DNA of 43,253 nt. Origin: DATJLQ01 sp035509415 (GTDB lineage: Bacteria; Pseudomonadota; Alphaproteobacteria; JACZXZ01). The notes beneath the pieces were generated by a model. It was given only the letters and a program-made list of their open reading frames with translations. It was not told the origin of the DNA and searched no databases. Made by a program: the position numbers and the translations under genes. This document shows, piece after piece, positions 1 to 7,201 of this stretch. Within the stretch, counting starts at the first letter, position 1. Every line of letters begins with the position of its first letter. The stretch is from the NCBI GenBank assembly GCA_035509415.1, contig DATJLQ010000184.1, positions 1 to 43,253 of the forward strand, written 5' to 3'.

Positions 1-1122
1 CACGCTATGCTCCGCGAGCGCGCGGCGCTGGGCGCGGGCACGCAGCTCGCCGCGTCGCTTCGGATCCCGCTTCAGGGCCGCAAGCTGCGCCGCCAGCTCC
101 TCGGGCGTGCGGAAGGTCTCGATCTCGCGCCCGGGCTCGAACAGATGCTCCAATCCTGCGCTCCACTCGGCGAGATAGCACGCACCCAGCATGGGCGCTT
201 CGAGGTCCCGGAGGCGCGAATAGACGAGCGGCCGACGGTCCGAGGCGCCCAACGTGGGCACCCGATTGAGCCCGATCGTCACTTGGGCCTCGCGCGTGAT
301 GCGCACATAGTCGGCGTCCGACACCGCGCCGAAAAGATGCCGGTGCGAGATGGGACGCGGGCGCAGCGGGCGCACGCGCCGCTCGACCTCGCGCAGCAGG
401 ACGCCCGCGCCGTGGCTCCGCGCACGCGCGAGCCGGTCGCCGGCGATCGCGGCAAGCGGCCGGCGGGTCCGCGCGCGGGCGCCGACCGGCGGCGAAGGCG
501 CTTCGTCCCAGCCGGGGCCGCGCACGACGAGGTCGGCACCCGCCGCGAAAGAGCGCGCGAGAAAATCGCGCCGCAACAGATCGGCCGAGCCGATGAAGGT
601 CGCGGGCTCGGTCTCGGCCTCGGGCGGCCGCCGCAACGCCTCGGGCACCCAGCACGGCATCGGCGCGTGGAGATGGGGCAGCCCTTCCGCGCGGTACATG
701 GGCAAGGCCTCGAGCTCGGGCACCCAATGGAGCGCGAAGGGGCGGAGCGCGGCCGGCGGGCGGCGGAACTCGCGCAGATTGTCGCAGAAGAAATTGACGC
801 ACGGGATGCCGAGCCGCTGCAGCGTCTCGATCGCCGCGGGCTCGATCTGGCGCGGGAAGAGATAGCCGAGCCAAAGATCGATCGGCGCCCGGCCGTGCTC
901 GGTCCGCGCGAAGGCGAGGGCCGCGTCCCAGCTCCGCGCCTTCCACGCCTCGAGCGCGGGGCCGGCCGGATGGACCAGGCCTTCGGCCCAATCGACCCCG
1001 GGAATCTCGTGCACTTCGTGCCCGCCCTCGCGCAGTCCGTTTGTGAAATGACGGCGCCATTGGGCATAAGCGGGGATGGGATGGCCCGCCGCACCCTGGA
1101 GGCAGCTCAGGAGAATCCTCAT
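1..1122 (-). CDS. CgeB-like glycosyltransferase (3' end outside window)
   Basis: The minus-strand frame from the ATG at 1122 stays open to position 1 (374 codons, no stop), so the C-terminus lies outside the window. It begins MRILLSCLQGAAGHPIPAY and contains a CDNLREFRRPP segment (roughly residues 108-118) and a C-terminal part with VTIGLNRVPTLG and EHLFEPGREIETFRTPEEL. This is the pattern of CgeB/YkvP-type glycosyltransferases, where the late 'F..G.E...F.....L' segment belongs to the nucleotide-sugar half. An in-frame ATG at 1137 is an alternative start. It is the last gene visible in the polysaccharide cluster and starts just after the DUF218 gene ends. Expected role: transfer of a sugar in surface polysaccharide assembly in the cytoplasm; donor and acceptor cannot be read from sequence. 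Confidence 0.75.
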   Translation of the reverse strand, partial: MRILLSCLQGAAGHPIPAYAQWRRHFTNGLREGGHEVHEIPGVDWAEGLVHPAGPALEAWKARSWDAALAFARTEHGRAPIDLWLGYLFPRQIEPAAIETLQRLGIPCVNFFCDNLREFRRPPAALRPFALHWVPELEALPMYRAEGLPHLHAPMPCWVPEALRRPPEAETEPATFIGSADLLRRDFLARSFAAGADLVVRGPGWDEAPSPPVGARARTRRPLAAIAGDRLARARSHGAGVLLREVERRVRPLRPRPISHRHLFGAVSDADYVRITREAQVTIGLNRVPTLGASDRRPLVYSRLRDLEAPMLGACYLAEWSAGLEHLFEPGREIETFRTPEELAAQLAALKRDPKRRGELRARAQRRALAEHSV

Positions 1123-1144
1123 CGGCCGGCTGCCCATGCGCGCG

Positions 1145-1810
1145 CTAATAGGTCCAAAGGTAGAAGGCGTATTTGATGATCTCGTTGAGGAAGCTCGCGA
1201 CGCCGCTCTCGCTGCGCCACCAATTGTCGGCGCGGTAGCCCGAGGGCGCGAGTGCGGGAACCATCACGACCGTCCCGGGCGGCATGACGCGCTCGAGGGT
1301 CCAGCGGAGGCGCCGCGTCGTGAACAGCTCGGTCGGCACGATCAGGCGATGGGCGCCGTGCGCGACCGCCCAGGTCTTGAGCGCCTCCGCCTCCTCGTGG
1401 GTGTTGAGGAGGTCGTGGCCGAACGGCTCGATCGCGGAGTCCGGCACGCCGAGCTTGAGCAGCGCGTCGCGCGTGTAAACCACATGGGACGGCCAGACGC
1501 CGAGCTTCTCGATCGGGGTCGCCCCCGTGTTCGAGATCAGGATCGTCTTCACGAGGCCGCGGCGGTAATAGTCGGCCGCGGCGAACGGCCGGTCCTGGAT
1601 GCCGCCGCCGAGAATCGCGACGGCGTCGGCCGGCTGCGGCGCGTCGGAGACGATCCAGGCCTCGGCCGCCTCGCGCAGAACCCAGTCGCGGCCGATCCAC
1701 GCACCGGCGCCGGCGAGGATCAACGCCGCGAGCGCGGCACGCCAGGCGATCCGGCACCAGCGGCGGCGCGGCCGGGTGAGCGCCGGATCGCGCTCGGCCT
1801 CGGCGTTCAT
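1145..1810 (-). CDS. YdcF/ElyC-like DUF218 membrane-anchored protein
   Basis: This 221-residue protein has a basic N-terminus followed by one hydrophobic segment (about residues 24-41, AWRAALAALILAGAGAWIG), so it is probably anchored in the inner membrane with the domain outside. The body has the DUF218 signatures: ADAVAILGGG near residue 61, ISNTGATP near 91, and FGHDLLNTHEEAEALKTWA in the middle. DUF218 proteins (YdcF, ElyC, SanA) are linked to envelope polysaccharide or peptidoglycan homeostasis. Its start codon overlaps the stop of the upstream glycosyltransferase (ATGA), so it is translationally coupled in the polysaccharide operon. The exact reaction is unknown for the family. Confidence 0.8.
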   Translation of the reverse strand: MNAEAERDPALTRPRRRWCRIAWRAALAALILAGAGAWIGRDWVLREAAEAWIVSDAPQPADAVAILGGGIQDRPFAAADYYRRGLVKTILISNTGATPIEKLGVWPSHVVYTRDALLKLGVPDSAIEPFGHDLLNTHEEAEALKTWAVAHGAHRLIVPTELFTTRRLRWTLERVMPPGTVVMVPALAPSGYRADNWWRSESGVASFLNEIIKYAFYLWTY

Positions 1811-2913
1811 GGACCGAAGGCCTCGGCGCTACCGCCGAGCGCCCCGTCGCCCAAAGCCCGCGCCAGCGCCTGCGCATGGCGCGCGAAATTCTCGGGCGCG
1901 AAGCGGCGCGCGGCCGCGCCGTCCGAGCGTGCGTCGCCGAGCGCAGCCACGATCGCGCGTTGGAGCGCCTCGGGGTCGCGCGGGTCGACGAGACGCCCGA
2001 GGGCGCCGTCCGCGAGCGCATCGCAAGCACCGTCGACGTTGCCGCCGATGGGCCTCAAACCGCTCGCCGCGGCCTCGAGGAAGACGATACCGAATCCCTC
2101 GAGCGTGCAGGGCATGACGAAGACGTCCGCGAGCCGGTAATGGTCCGGGAGCTCGCGCGCCGCGACCAGGCCGCTGAAGCGCACGCGGCCGGCGACGCCG
2201 AGCGCGTCCGCCGCGCGCTCGAGATAGGGCCGGTCCGAGCCCTCGCCCGCGATCAGGTAGACGAGGTCGGGATGGGCGGGCGCGAGCGCTGCGAGCGCCG
2301 CCATGACCCGCTCATAGCCCTTTTCGCGGTCGCCCGGCTCGAGGCGTCCGACCGTGAGGAGCAGCTTGCTGCGCGCGACCTTGTAGCGCTCGACGAGAGC
2401 GGCGGGTTTCGGTCCCGGCGCGAAGACGGGCGCCACCGTGTTCGGGAGCACGCGCACGCGCGTCGGGTCGAGGCGCACCCGGCCGAGAAAGCGCCGCCGT
2501 GTATAACGGCTCACCGCGGTCACGAGACGCGCCCGCTCGGCCGCCCAGCGTTGGAAGCGCGTGGGCCGCTGCCAGGCCTCGGAGCCGTGGAGCTGGAGCC
2601 AAAGGGGTGCTCCTGCGACACGCGCGACGACGGCCGCGAGGGGTGCGGTGTAAAGATGGCCGCAGAACACGGCGTCGAACGGCCCATGGGCGATGGCGGC
2701 ACTCAGGGCCGCGAGACTGTAAGCGAGCTTGCCGCGCCGCGCCCGAAGCTGGCGCACGCGCGCCGGCAAGCTCGCGTCGCGCTCGCCGGTGCGCGGCAAG
2801 ACCAAGATCCGGCACTCGGGCACGTCCGCGAGGGCGGTGAGGAAATCGCGATTGTATTGCGCGATGCCGCCCATGGCGCCGAATCCGTCGGTCACGAGTG
2901 CCAGGACCTTCAA
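1807..2913 (-). CDS. Glycosyltransferase family 4 (GT-B fold)
   Basis: A GT4-type retaining glycosyltransferase of about 368 residues. The N-terminal half starts LKVLALVTDGFGAMGGIAQ, a typical first Rossmann strand with a glycine-rich turn. The C-terminal half has LLLTVGRLEPGDREKGYE and the donor-binding block FVMPCTLEGFGIVFLEAAASG, where the E-x7-E acids sit. I chose the TTG at 2913, preceded by GTGAGGA and lying 10 bases after the asnB stop. The frame is open further upstream to 2949, but that would overlap asnB. It is cytoplasmic, within the polysaccharide operon between asnB and the DUF218 gene, and likely adds a hexose from a nucleotide sugar. Substrate unknown. Confidence 0.85.
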   Translation of the reverse strand: MKVLALVTDGFGAMGGIAQYNRDFLTALADVPECRILVLPRTGERDASLPARVRQLRARRGKLAYSLAALSAAIAHGPFDAVFCGHLYTAPLAAVVARVAGAPLWLQLHGSEAWQRPTRFQRWAAERARLVTAVSRYTRRRFLGRVRLDPTRVRVLPNTVAPVFAPGPKPAALVERYKVARSKLLLTVGRLEPGDREKGYERVMAALAALAPAHPDLVYLIAGEGSDRPYLERAADALGVAGRVRFSGLVAARELPDHYRLADVFVMPCTLEGFGIVFLEAAASGLRPIGGNVDGACDALADGALGRLVDPRDPEALQRAIVAALGDARSDGAAARRFAPENFARHAQALARALGDGALGGSAEAFGP

Positions 2914-2923
2914 GGCGCGATCC

Positions 2924-4756
2924 TCACGCCGCCGCGAGCTGATAGGCATAGCGCCGCGCCCAGGGGCAGGCGGGCGCCTTGAGTTGCGGCACGCGCGACC
3001 AGAGCTGGAGACGCGCGTCGCGCCGCAGCCATTCGGCGATCGGCGTCTCGAAGCCGGTCTTGGCGCGCTCGACCGTCTCGCGCGGCAAGGGTGTCCGCGG
3101 GCACGCCGCGAGGAGCTGCTTCCCCGAGCCCGGGGCCAACCCGATCAGCGCGGGTGCCAGGCTCTCGAGCAACACCGTGTCGACCAGCGGCACGCGTACC
3201 TCGACCGAATGCGCCATGCTCGCCCAATCGCAGTCGCGCAGAAGCTGGTCGCGCAAATAAAGGCTGCCTTCGAGCGCCGCCACTTTCGCGACCGCTCCCC
3301 GCGGGCCGGGCACGAGTGATGCCGCGATGCGGCGCACGGGATCGAGGCGCCGCAAGCCGTCCGCCATGGTTTCGGGATCGAGCAACGTTCCGAGCTCCCA
3401 CGGCATGAAAATGCCGCGTCTCAGCAAATAGGCGCCCGCGAAGCTGCCCGCGTATTTCACCAGGCCCGCGGTCTTCGGATGGACCGGCAACGCCCGCGCC
3501 GCCGACAGGAGGATGCGGAACGCGTCGCCGAGGAACGGCACGCGCGCGGGCACCGCACCCCATTTGACCCAGCGCGGGATGTCGCGGAACGAAGGATAGC
3601 CCGCGAATAGCTCGTCGCCGCCGATGCCGGAAATCACCGCCTTGAGGCCGAACTCGCGCGCCGCCTTGCTCACGAACCAGCTGTTGATGCCGTCGATCGT
3701 AGGCTGGTCCATGGCGTCGAGGATACGCGGCAGGTCGGCGCGGAATTCGGCTTCCGGCACCACGCGCACCGAATGCTCGGCGCCGTAGCGCCGGGCGGCG
3801 GCGGCGGCGAGCGGGACCTCGTCCTGGCTCGTCCCGCGATAGCTCTCGAAGGTGAGCGTGATCGCATGGAGCGGCTGCTCCGTGACGTCGCGCATGACGC
3901 CCAGGAGGGCGCCCGAATCGACGCCGGCCGAAAGGAAGATTCCCACCGGCACGTCGGCTACCAGATGATGGCGCACGCTGTCCGCGACCGCGGCCCTGAC
4001 GCGCTCCCGGAGCTCGGCCGGCGCGGTCGTGGCCGCTGGCATTTCCGCCTCCGCGCGCGCGAGGGCGCCGGCAAGCGCGAAATATCGCTTGGGCGCCTCG
4101 AGGCCGCGCGCCTCGACCCAGGCGGTGCTGCCCGCCGGCAACGCGCGGATCTCGCGGTAGGTCGTGAATGGCTCGGGCACGTGGCCGAACAGGAGGAATC
4201 CGGCCCATCCCGCGGGCTCCGGATCGCGCGATACGGCACCGCCCGCGAGCAACGCCTTTACCTGCGAGGCGAAGCGCAGCGTCCAGCCGTCGTCGGCGTA
4301 GTAGAGCGGCTTGATGCCGTAGCCGTCGCGCGCGAGGAAGAGCCCGCGCCGCGCCGCGTCCCAAAGGCCGAACGCGAACATGCCGCGTAGCTCGTCGACC
4401 ATCGCCGGGCCCTTCTCGGCGTAGAGCTCGAGCAGGACCTCGGTGTCGCTCTCGGTGCGGAAGGTGCGGCCGCGCGCCTCGAGCGAGCGGCGGAGGCTGC
4501 GGTAATTGTAGATTTCGCCGTTGTAGGTGATGACGAGACGGCCGTCGGCGCTCGCCATCGGCTGGGCGGCGCGCGCCGAGAGGTCGAGGATCGCGAGGCG
4601 CCGGTGCGCGAGGGCGACCCGGCCGTCCTCCGCCGCCCAGTCCCCCTCCCCGTCCGGCCCGCGCGCGGCCATATGCGCGCGCATGCGCGCGAGCTCCGCG
4701 CGATCGACCGGGTTGGCGGCGTAATGATAGGCGAAAATGCCGGCGATGCCGCACAT
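2924..4756 (-). CDS. asnB: Asparagine synthetase (glutamine-hydrolysing) / amidotransferase
   Basis: A 610-residue class II glutamine amidotransferase plus synthetase. The start MCGIAGIF supplies the Cys2 nucleophile. RGPDGEGD and YNGEIYNYRSL belong to the glutaminase half. The PP-loop reads FLSAGVDSGALLG (SAGVDS in place of SGGVDS), followed by ISGIGGDELFAGYPSF. The reading frame is open for about 340 codons upstream, but that stretch has no domain sense and overlaps a methyltransferase, so the ATG at 4756 is the start. It either makes asparagine or, as for many AsnB paralogues in polysaccharide clusters, amidates a sugar or precursor; context favours the second as much as the first. It is followed 10 bases later by the GT4 gene. 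Confidence 0.88.
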   Translation of the reverse strand: MCGIAGIFAYHYAANPVDRAELARMRAHMAARGPDGEGDWAAEDGRVALAHRRLAILDLSARAAQPMASADGRLVITYNGEIYNYRSLRRSLEARGRTFRTESDTEVLLELYAEKGPAMVDELRGMFAFGLWDAARRGLFLARDGYGIKPLYYADDGWTLRFASQVKALLAGGAVSRDPEPAGWAGFLLFGHVPEPFTTYREIRALPAGSTAWVEARGLEAPKRYFALAGALARAEAEMPAATTAPAELRERVRAAVADSVRHHLVADVPVGIFLSAGVDSGALLGVMRDVTEQPLHAITLTFESYRGTSQDEVPLAAAAARRYGAEHSVRVVPEAEFRADLPRILDAMDQPTIDGINSWFVSKAAREFGLKAVISGIGGDELFAGYPSFRDIPRWVKWGAVPARVPFLGDAFRILLSAARALPVHPKTAGLVKYAGSFAGAYLLRRGIFMPWELGTLLDPETMADGLRRLDPVRRIAASLVPGPRGAVAKVAALEGSLYLRDQLLRDCDWASMAHSVEVRVPLVDTVLLESLAPALIGLAPGSGKQLLAACPRTPLPRETVERAKTGFETPIAEWLRRDARLQLWSRVPQLKAPACPWARRYAYQLAAA

Positions 4757-4764
4757 GGGCGTCC

Positions 4765-5745
4765 CTAAATCCGTTCCCTCGATGCGCTCGCGGGCGCGGC
4801 GGCGCGCTCCGGCGGCGCCGGCTTCCGCATCTCGACGACCATGAGCGACCCCATGCGCAATCGCGTCGTCAGGAGGCGCGCGAGCCCGTCCGGCAGGGCA
4901 CCCATCGCGGCGCGCTTCGCCCATCCCGCGGGCAACAGCAAGACGTCGCTCTTCAAGCCCAAAATGCGCAACCGCTCGACCGCGAACAGGCCCCGCACCA
5001 ACGCATGCCATTCGCCGGGCCGGTAGTAACGCGCGAGCGCCCCGTCGGTCGCCGCCTGCCGCGCGCGCGGGACGCCGCCGGGCCGCAACGCCTCGCCCCG
5101 CAACAGCGCATGCGCGAATCCGGCGACGTGATAGCTCCACCAGGAGCGGTAATAGACCATCAGCCCGCAGCGCCCGCCCGGGCGCAGGACGCGATGGATT
5201 TCCTCGAGCGCGCGCCTTGGATCGGCGGTGTGGTGGACGACGCCCCAGCTCCATACGTAATCGAAGCTCGCATCGCGGAAGCCCATGCGCTCGGCGTCCA
5301 TCTGCGCCACCCGCGCGGGCACGCCGAACAGTTGGAAGCGGCGCGCGGCCGTACTCACCGCGGCACGGGTCAGATCGATGCCGGTGAAGGACCGGCAGTG
5401 GCGCGCGATCAGCTGCGCGTGGGTCCCTTGCCCGACGCCCACCTCGAGCACGTCCTTGTCGCCGAGCTCGTCGAACGGGATGACGAAATCGAACGGCCGC
5501 GCGCGCCACGGCAGGAAGTGCCGCGCGGAGCCAAAGAAACGCCGATCGATTTCCTCGAAATAGGCGGTGCTGTCCGCCTCGGCGCCGAGTGCCGCGTCCC
5601 AATCGTAGCGCATGGGGGTCGCTTCCCACCACGCGCGATTGGCGTCCTGCCAGCGGCGATGCTCCTCGGCGTCGCGCGGCACTTGGGTGGGGCGCTCGAA
5701 GCCGGGCGCCTTGGCGCCGAATCTTCCCCTTGAGTAAGGCGTCAT
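4765..5745 (-). CDS. Class I SAM-dependent methyltransferase
   Basis: A 326-residue protein with a Methyltransf_11/25-type domain in the middle. Motif I is VLEVGVGQGTHAQLIARH followed by the acidic FTGIDLT. Motif IV is SFDYVWSWGVVHHTADPRRA and post-motif is HRVLRPGGRCGLMVYYRS. The N-terminal ~110 residues (RDAEEHRRWQDANRAWWE, then an aromatic stretch) form a family-specific cap. The start ATG at 5745 overlaps the stop of the 26-codon asnB remnant (ATGA), implying coupling; the longer open frame upstream lacks sense. asnB starts 8 bases after its stop. It probably methylates a sugar or amino-sugar in the polysaccharide pathway; the target is not deducible. Confidence 0.82.
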   Translation of the reverse strand: MTPYSRGRFGAKAPGFERPTQVPRDAEEHRRWQDANRAWWEATPMRYDWDAALGAEADSTAYFEEIDRRFFGSARHFLPWRARPFDFVIPFDELGDKDVLEVGVGQGTHAQLIARHCRSFTGIDLTRAAVSTAARRFQLFGVPARVAQMDAERMGFRDASFDYVWSWGVVHHTADPRRALEEIHRVLRPGGRCGLMVYYRSWWSYHVAGFAHALLRGEALRPGGVPRARQAATDGALARYYRPGEWHALVRGLFAVERLRILGLKSDVLLLPAGWAKRAAMGALPDGLARLLTTRLRMGSLMVVEMRKPAPPERAAAPASASRERI

Positions 5746-5822
5746 CGCAAGCGGAGGTCCATCGCACGCGCGACCGGATCGACCGCAAAACGGTCGGCGA
5801 GAGTGCCGGCGCCGTCGCACAT
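5742..5822 (-). pseudogene. 26-codon remnant of an asparagine synthetase N-terminus
   Basis: A tiny ORF reads MCDGAGTLADRFAVDPVARA and ends after 26 codons. Aligned without gaps to the intact asnB start (MCGIAGIFAYHYAANPVDRA), it keeps M1, the nucleophile Cys2, A5-G6, A9, A13 and PV-RA. The upstream DNA also matches: both have a methyltransferase stop followed by TAGGGACGC then the ATGTGC start (5831 and 4765 sides). This suggests that a [methyltransferase-asnB] unit was duplicated and the first asnB copy was almost entirely lost. Its stop overlaps the next ATG, so it may survive as a translational-coupling leader. Chance similarity cannot be fully excluded. Confidence 0.5.
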
Positions 5823-5830
5823 GCGCGTCC

Positions 5831-6523
5831 CTAACGCTCCTCCGGTGCCAGCTCGGCGACGCCGTCCGCGGGCGGCCGCACCGCCTCGATCGCGAGCTCG
5901 CGCGCATCGCCCGCCTGGAAGCGCGCGGGGTCCTCGACGGCCCCGAACATCGGGTCGGCGGCGTCGCCCAAGGCGCAGCGCCGGATGGCGACGAAGCCCG
6001 CCTCGGCGAGCAACGCCCGCAAGCCGGCAAAATCGTACATCCAGCAATGACGCGACCGCCCGAAGGCCTGTCGCAGCAGGGAGACGGGATCGCTTGCGCG
6101 GCGGCGCGTGCCGAGCTCGAGCGCTTCCATCAGCCGGTCGGCGGCGTCGCCCGCGCCCGCGCGGCGCGCCTCGAGATAGCGTGCGGCGCGCCATTCGAGA
6201 TCGGGCACCACGAGGCGGAACACGCCGCCCGGCGCCAGGAGCCGGTAGCTGTTGGCGAGCGCTCGCGGCACGTCGTCGCGCGCGAGATGCTCGAGCACGT
6301 GGCTGCAATAGACCGCCCGCGCGGCGCCGTCGGGCAGGCCGAGGCCGCGCACGATGTCGCCGTAGCGGACGCTCGCGGGGAAAAGCCGCCCGAGGCTCGC
6401 GCCCAAGAGGGCGCCCAGCCCCGGCACGCGCTCGAGGCGGAGACGCGGCGAGGCGTCGAAATTGAGCCACCCCGCCGGCGCCGAGAGGCCGCATCCATAC
6501 TGGACGTAGACGGAACCGGTCAC
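5831..6523 (-). CDS. Predicted SAM-dependent methyltransferase
   Basis: About 230 residues from the GTG at 6523, beginning VTGSVYVQYGCGLSAPAGWLN. The YGCG...GWLNFDASP segment is the characteristic first motif of the methyltransferase family often found in glycan clusters. It is followed by IVRGLGLPDGAARAVYCSHV and LEHLARDDVPRAL (motif II/III region) and YRLLAPGGVFRLVVPDLEW. A frame open to 6646 extends into unlikely sequence overlapping the next gene. The last residues (ELAPEER) and stop lie just before the asnB remnant. It likely acts on a polysaccharide precursor; the real substrate is unknown. Confidence 0.78.
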   Translation of the reverse strand: MTGSVYVQYGCGLSAPAGWLNFDASPRLRLERVPGLGALLGASLGRLFPASVRYGDIVRGLGLPDGAARAVYCSHVLEHLARDDVPRALANSYRLLAPGGVFRLVVPDLEWRAARYLEARRAGAGDAADRLMEALELGTRRRASDPVSLLRQAFGRSRHCWMYDFAGLRALLAEAGFVAIRRCALGDAADPMFGAVEDPARFQAGDARELAIEAVRPPADGVAELAPEER

Positions 6524-6563
6524 GGGCGCGCTCGGGCGCTTTCTCGATGCGGGGCGCCTGGAC

Positions 6564-7196
6564 CTAAAGGCCCATGCGCTTGAGATCGCCCGGCAAGACG
6601 CCTTGGGCGCGGAGGCGCGCCGCCACGTCCTCGCGCGTCGCCGCACTGGCCGCCGCCAGAACCTCGCGCGCGGGCGTCAAATCCTTGTCCTCGACCGAGG
6701 TCTCGGCGAGGGCGACCGCGATGTCGCTCGCGGTGCGGCGGCGCAGATCCTCGGGAAGTGCGGTCCAAATGACGAGGCCGAAAATGCCGCGCTCGAGCAT
6801 GAGCGCACCCTCGTTGGCGCCGGTCCGGTCGGAGAGCCGTAGGGCCGAGAGCACGTCGGGCGTCGGCCTGGCCGCGACGTAGCGCGCGCCCGCGACGAGC
6901 AGCCACGCGCGCGGCGAGGCCGGCCGCACGGCGGCAAGCGCGTTCGCCTCCTCGAGATGGCGGCGCACGGCGGCCGCGTCCCGGGGATCGGTCGGCGCCG
7001 CGAGCGCAACGTCGAGGGCGAGGCCCGCGATCCCCGGCACGCGCACCCAGGCGTCGAGACGGGGTGCGGTTTCGGCCGACGCCCCCTCGATCTCGGCGAG
7101 GCCGAACGATGCCACGGCCGCGCCGCGCCAGATGGCGAACGCGGCGCAGCCGATCGCGGCGAGGGCCGTGAGGACGCGCAGAGCCGGGACGCGCAT
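6564..7196 (-). CDS. Membrane-anchored hypothetical protein of polysaccharide cluster
   Basis: A 210-residue protein starting MRVPALRVLTALAAIGCAAF, a single N-terminal membrane or signal segment (about residues 7-30). The rest is alanine-rich and helical, with repeats of the kind seen in short TPR-like proteins (HLEEANALAAVRPASPRAW; ARYVAARPTPDVLSALRLSD). I do not recognise a named family. It sits 5 bases after the tyrosine-autokinase gene and is probably co-transcribed. Small periplasm-facing helical proteins next to Wzz/autokinase genes are common in exopolysaccharide loci. The start ATG at 7196 was chosen because the longer frame is antisense-like composition. Confidence 0.65.
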   Translation of the reverse strand: MRVPALRVLTALAAIGCAAFAIWRGAAVASFGLAEIEGASAETAPRLDAWVRVPGIAGLALDVALAAPTDPRDAAAVRRHLEEANALAAVRPASPRAWLLVAGARYVAARPTPDVLSALRLSDRTGANEGALMLERGIFGLVIWTALPEDLRRRTASDIAVALAETSVEDKDLTPAREVLAAASAATREDVAARLRAQGVLPGDLKRMGL

Positions 7197-7201
7197 GGCG
7201 C

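Noticed and set aside
2924..4756. asnB as a second lasso cyclase
   Set aside because: It keeps Cys2 and full glutaminase motifs and sits among polysaccharide genes, with no B1/B2 or precursor nearby.
2924..5788. A 954-residue open frame with asnB at its C-terminus
   Set aside because: The N-terminal ~340 residues are Arg/Ala-rich nonsense antisense or out-of-frame to the methyltransferase; the real gene starts MCGIAG at 4756.
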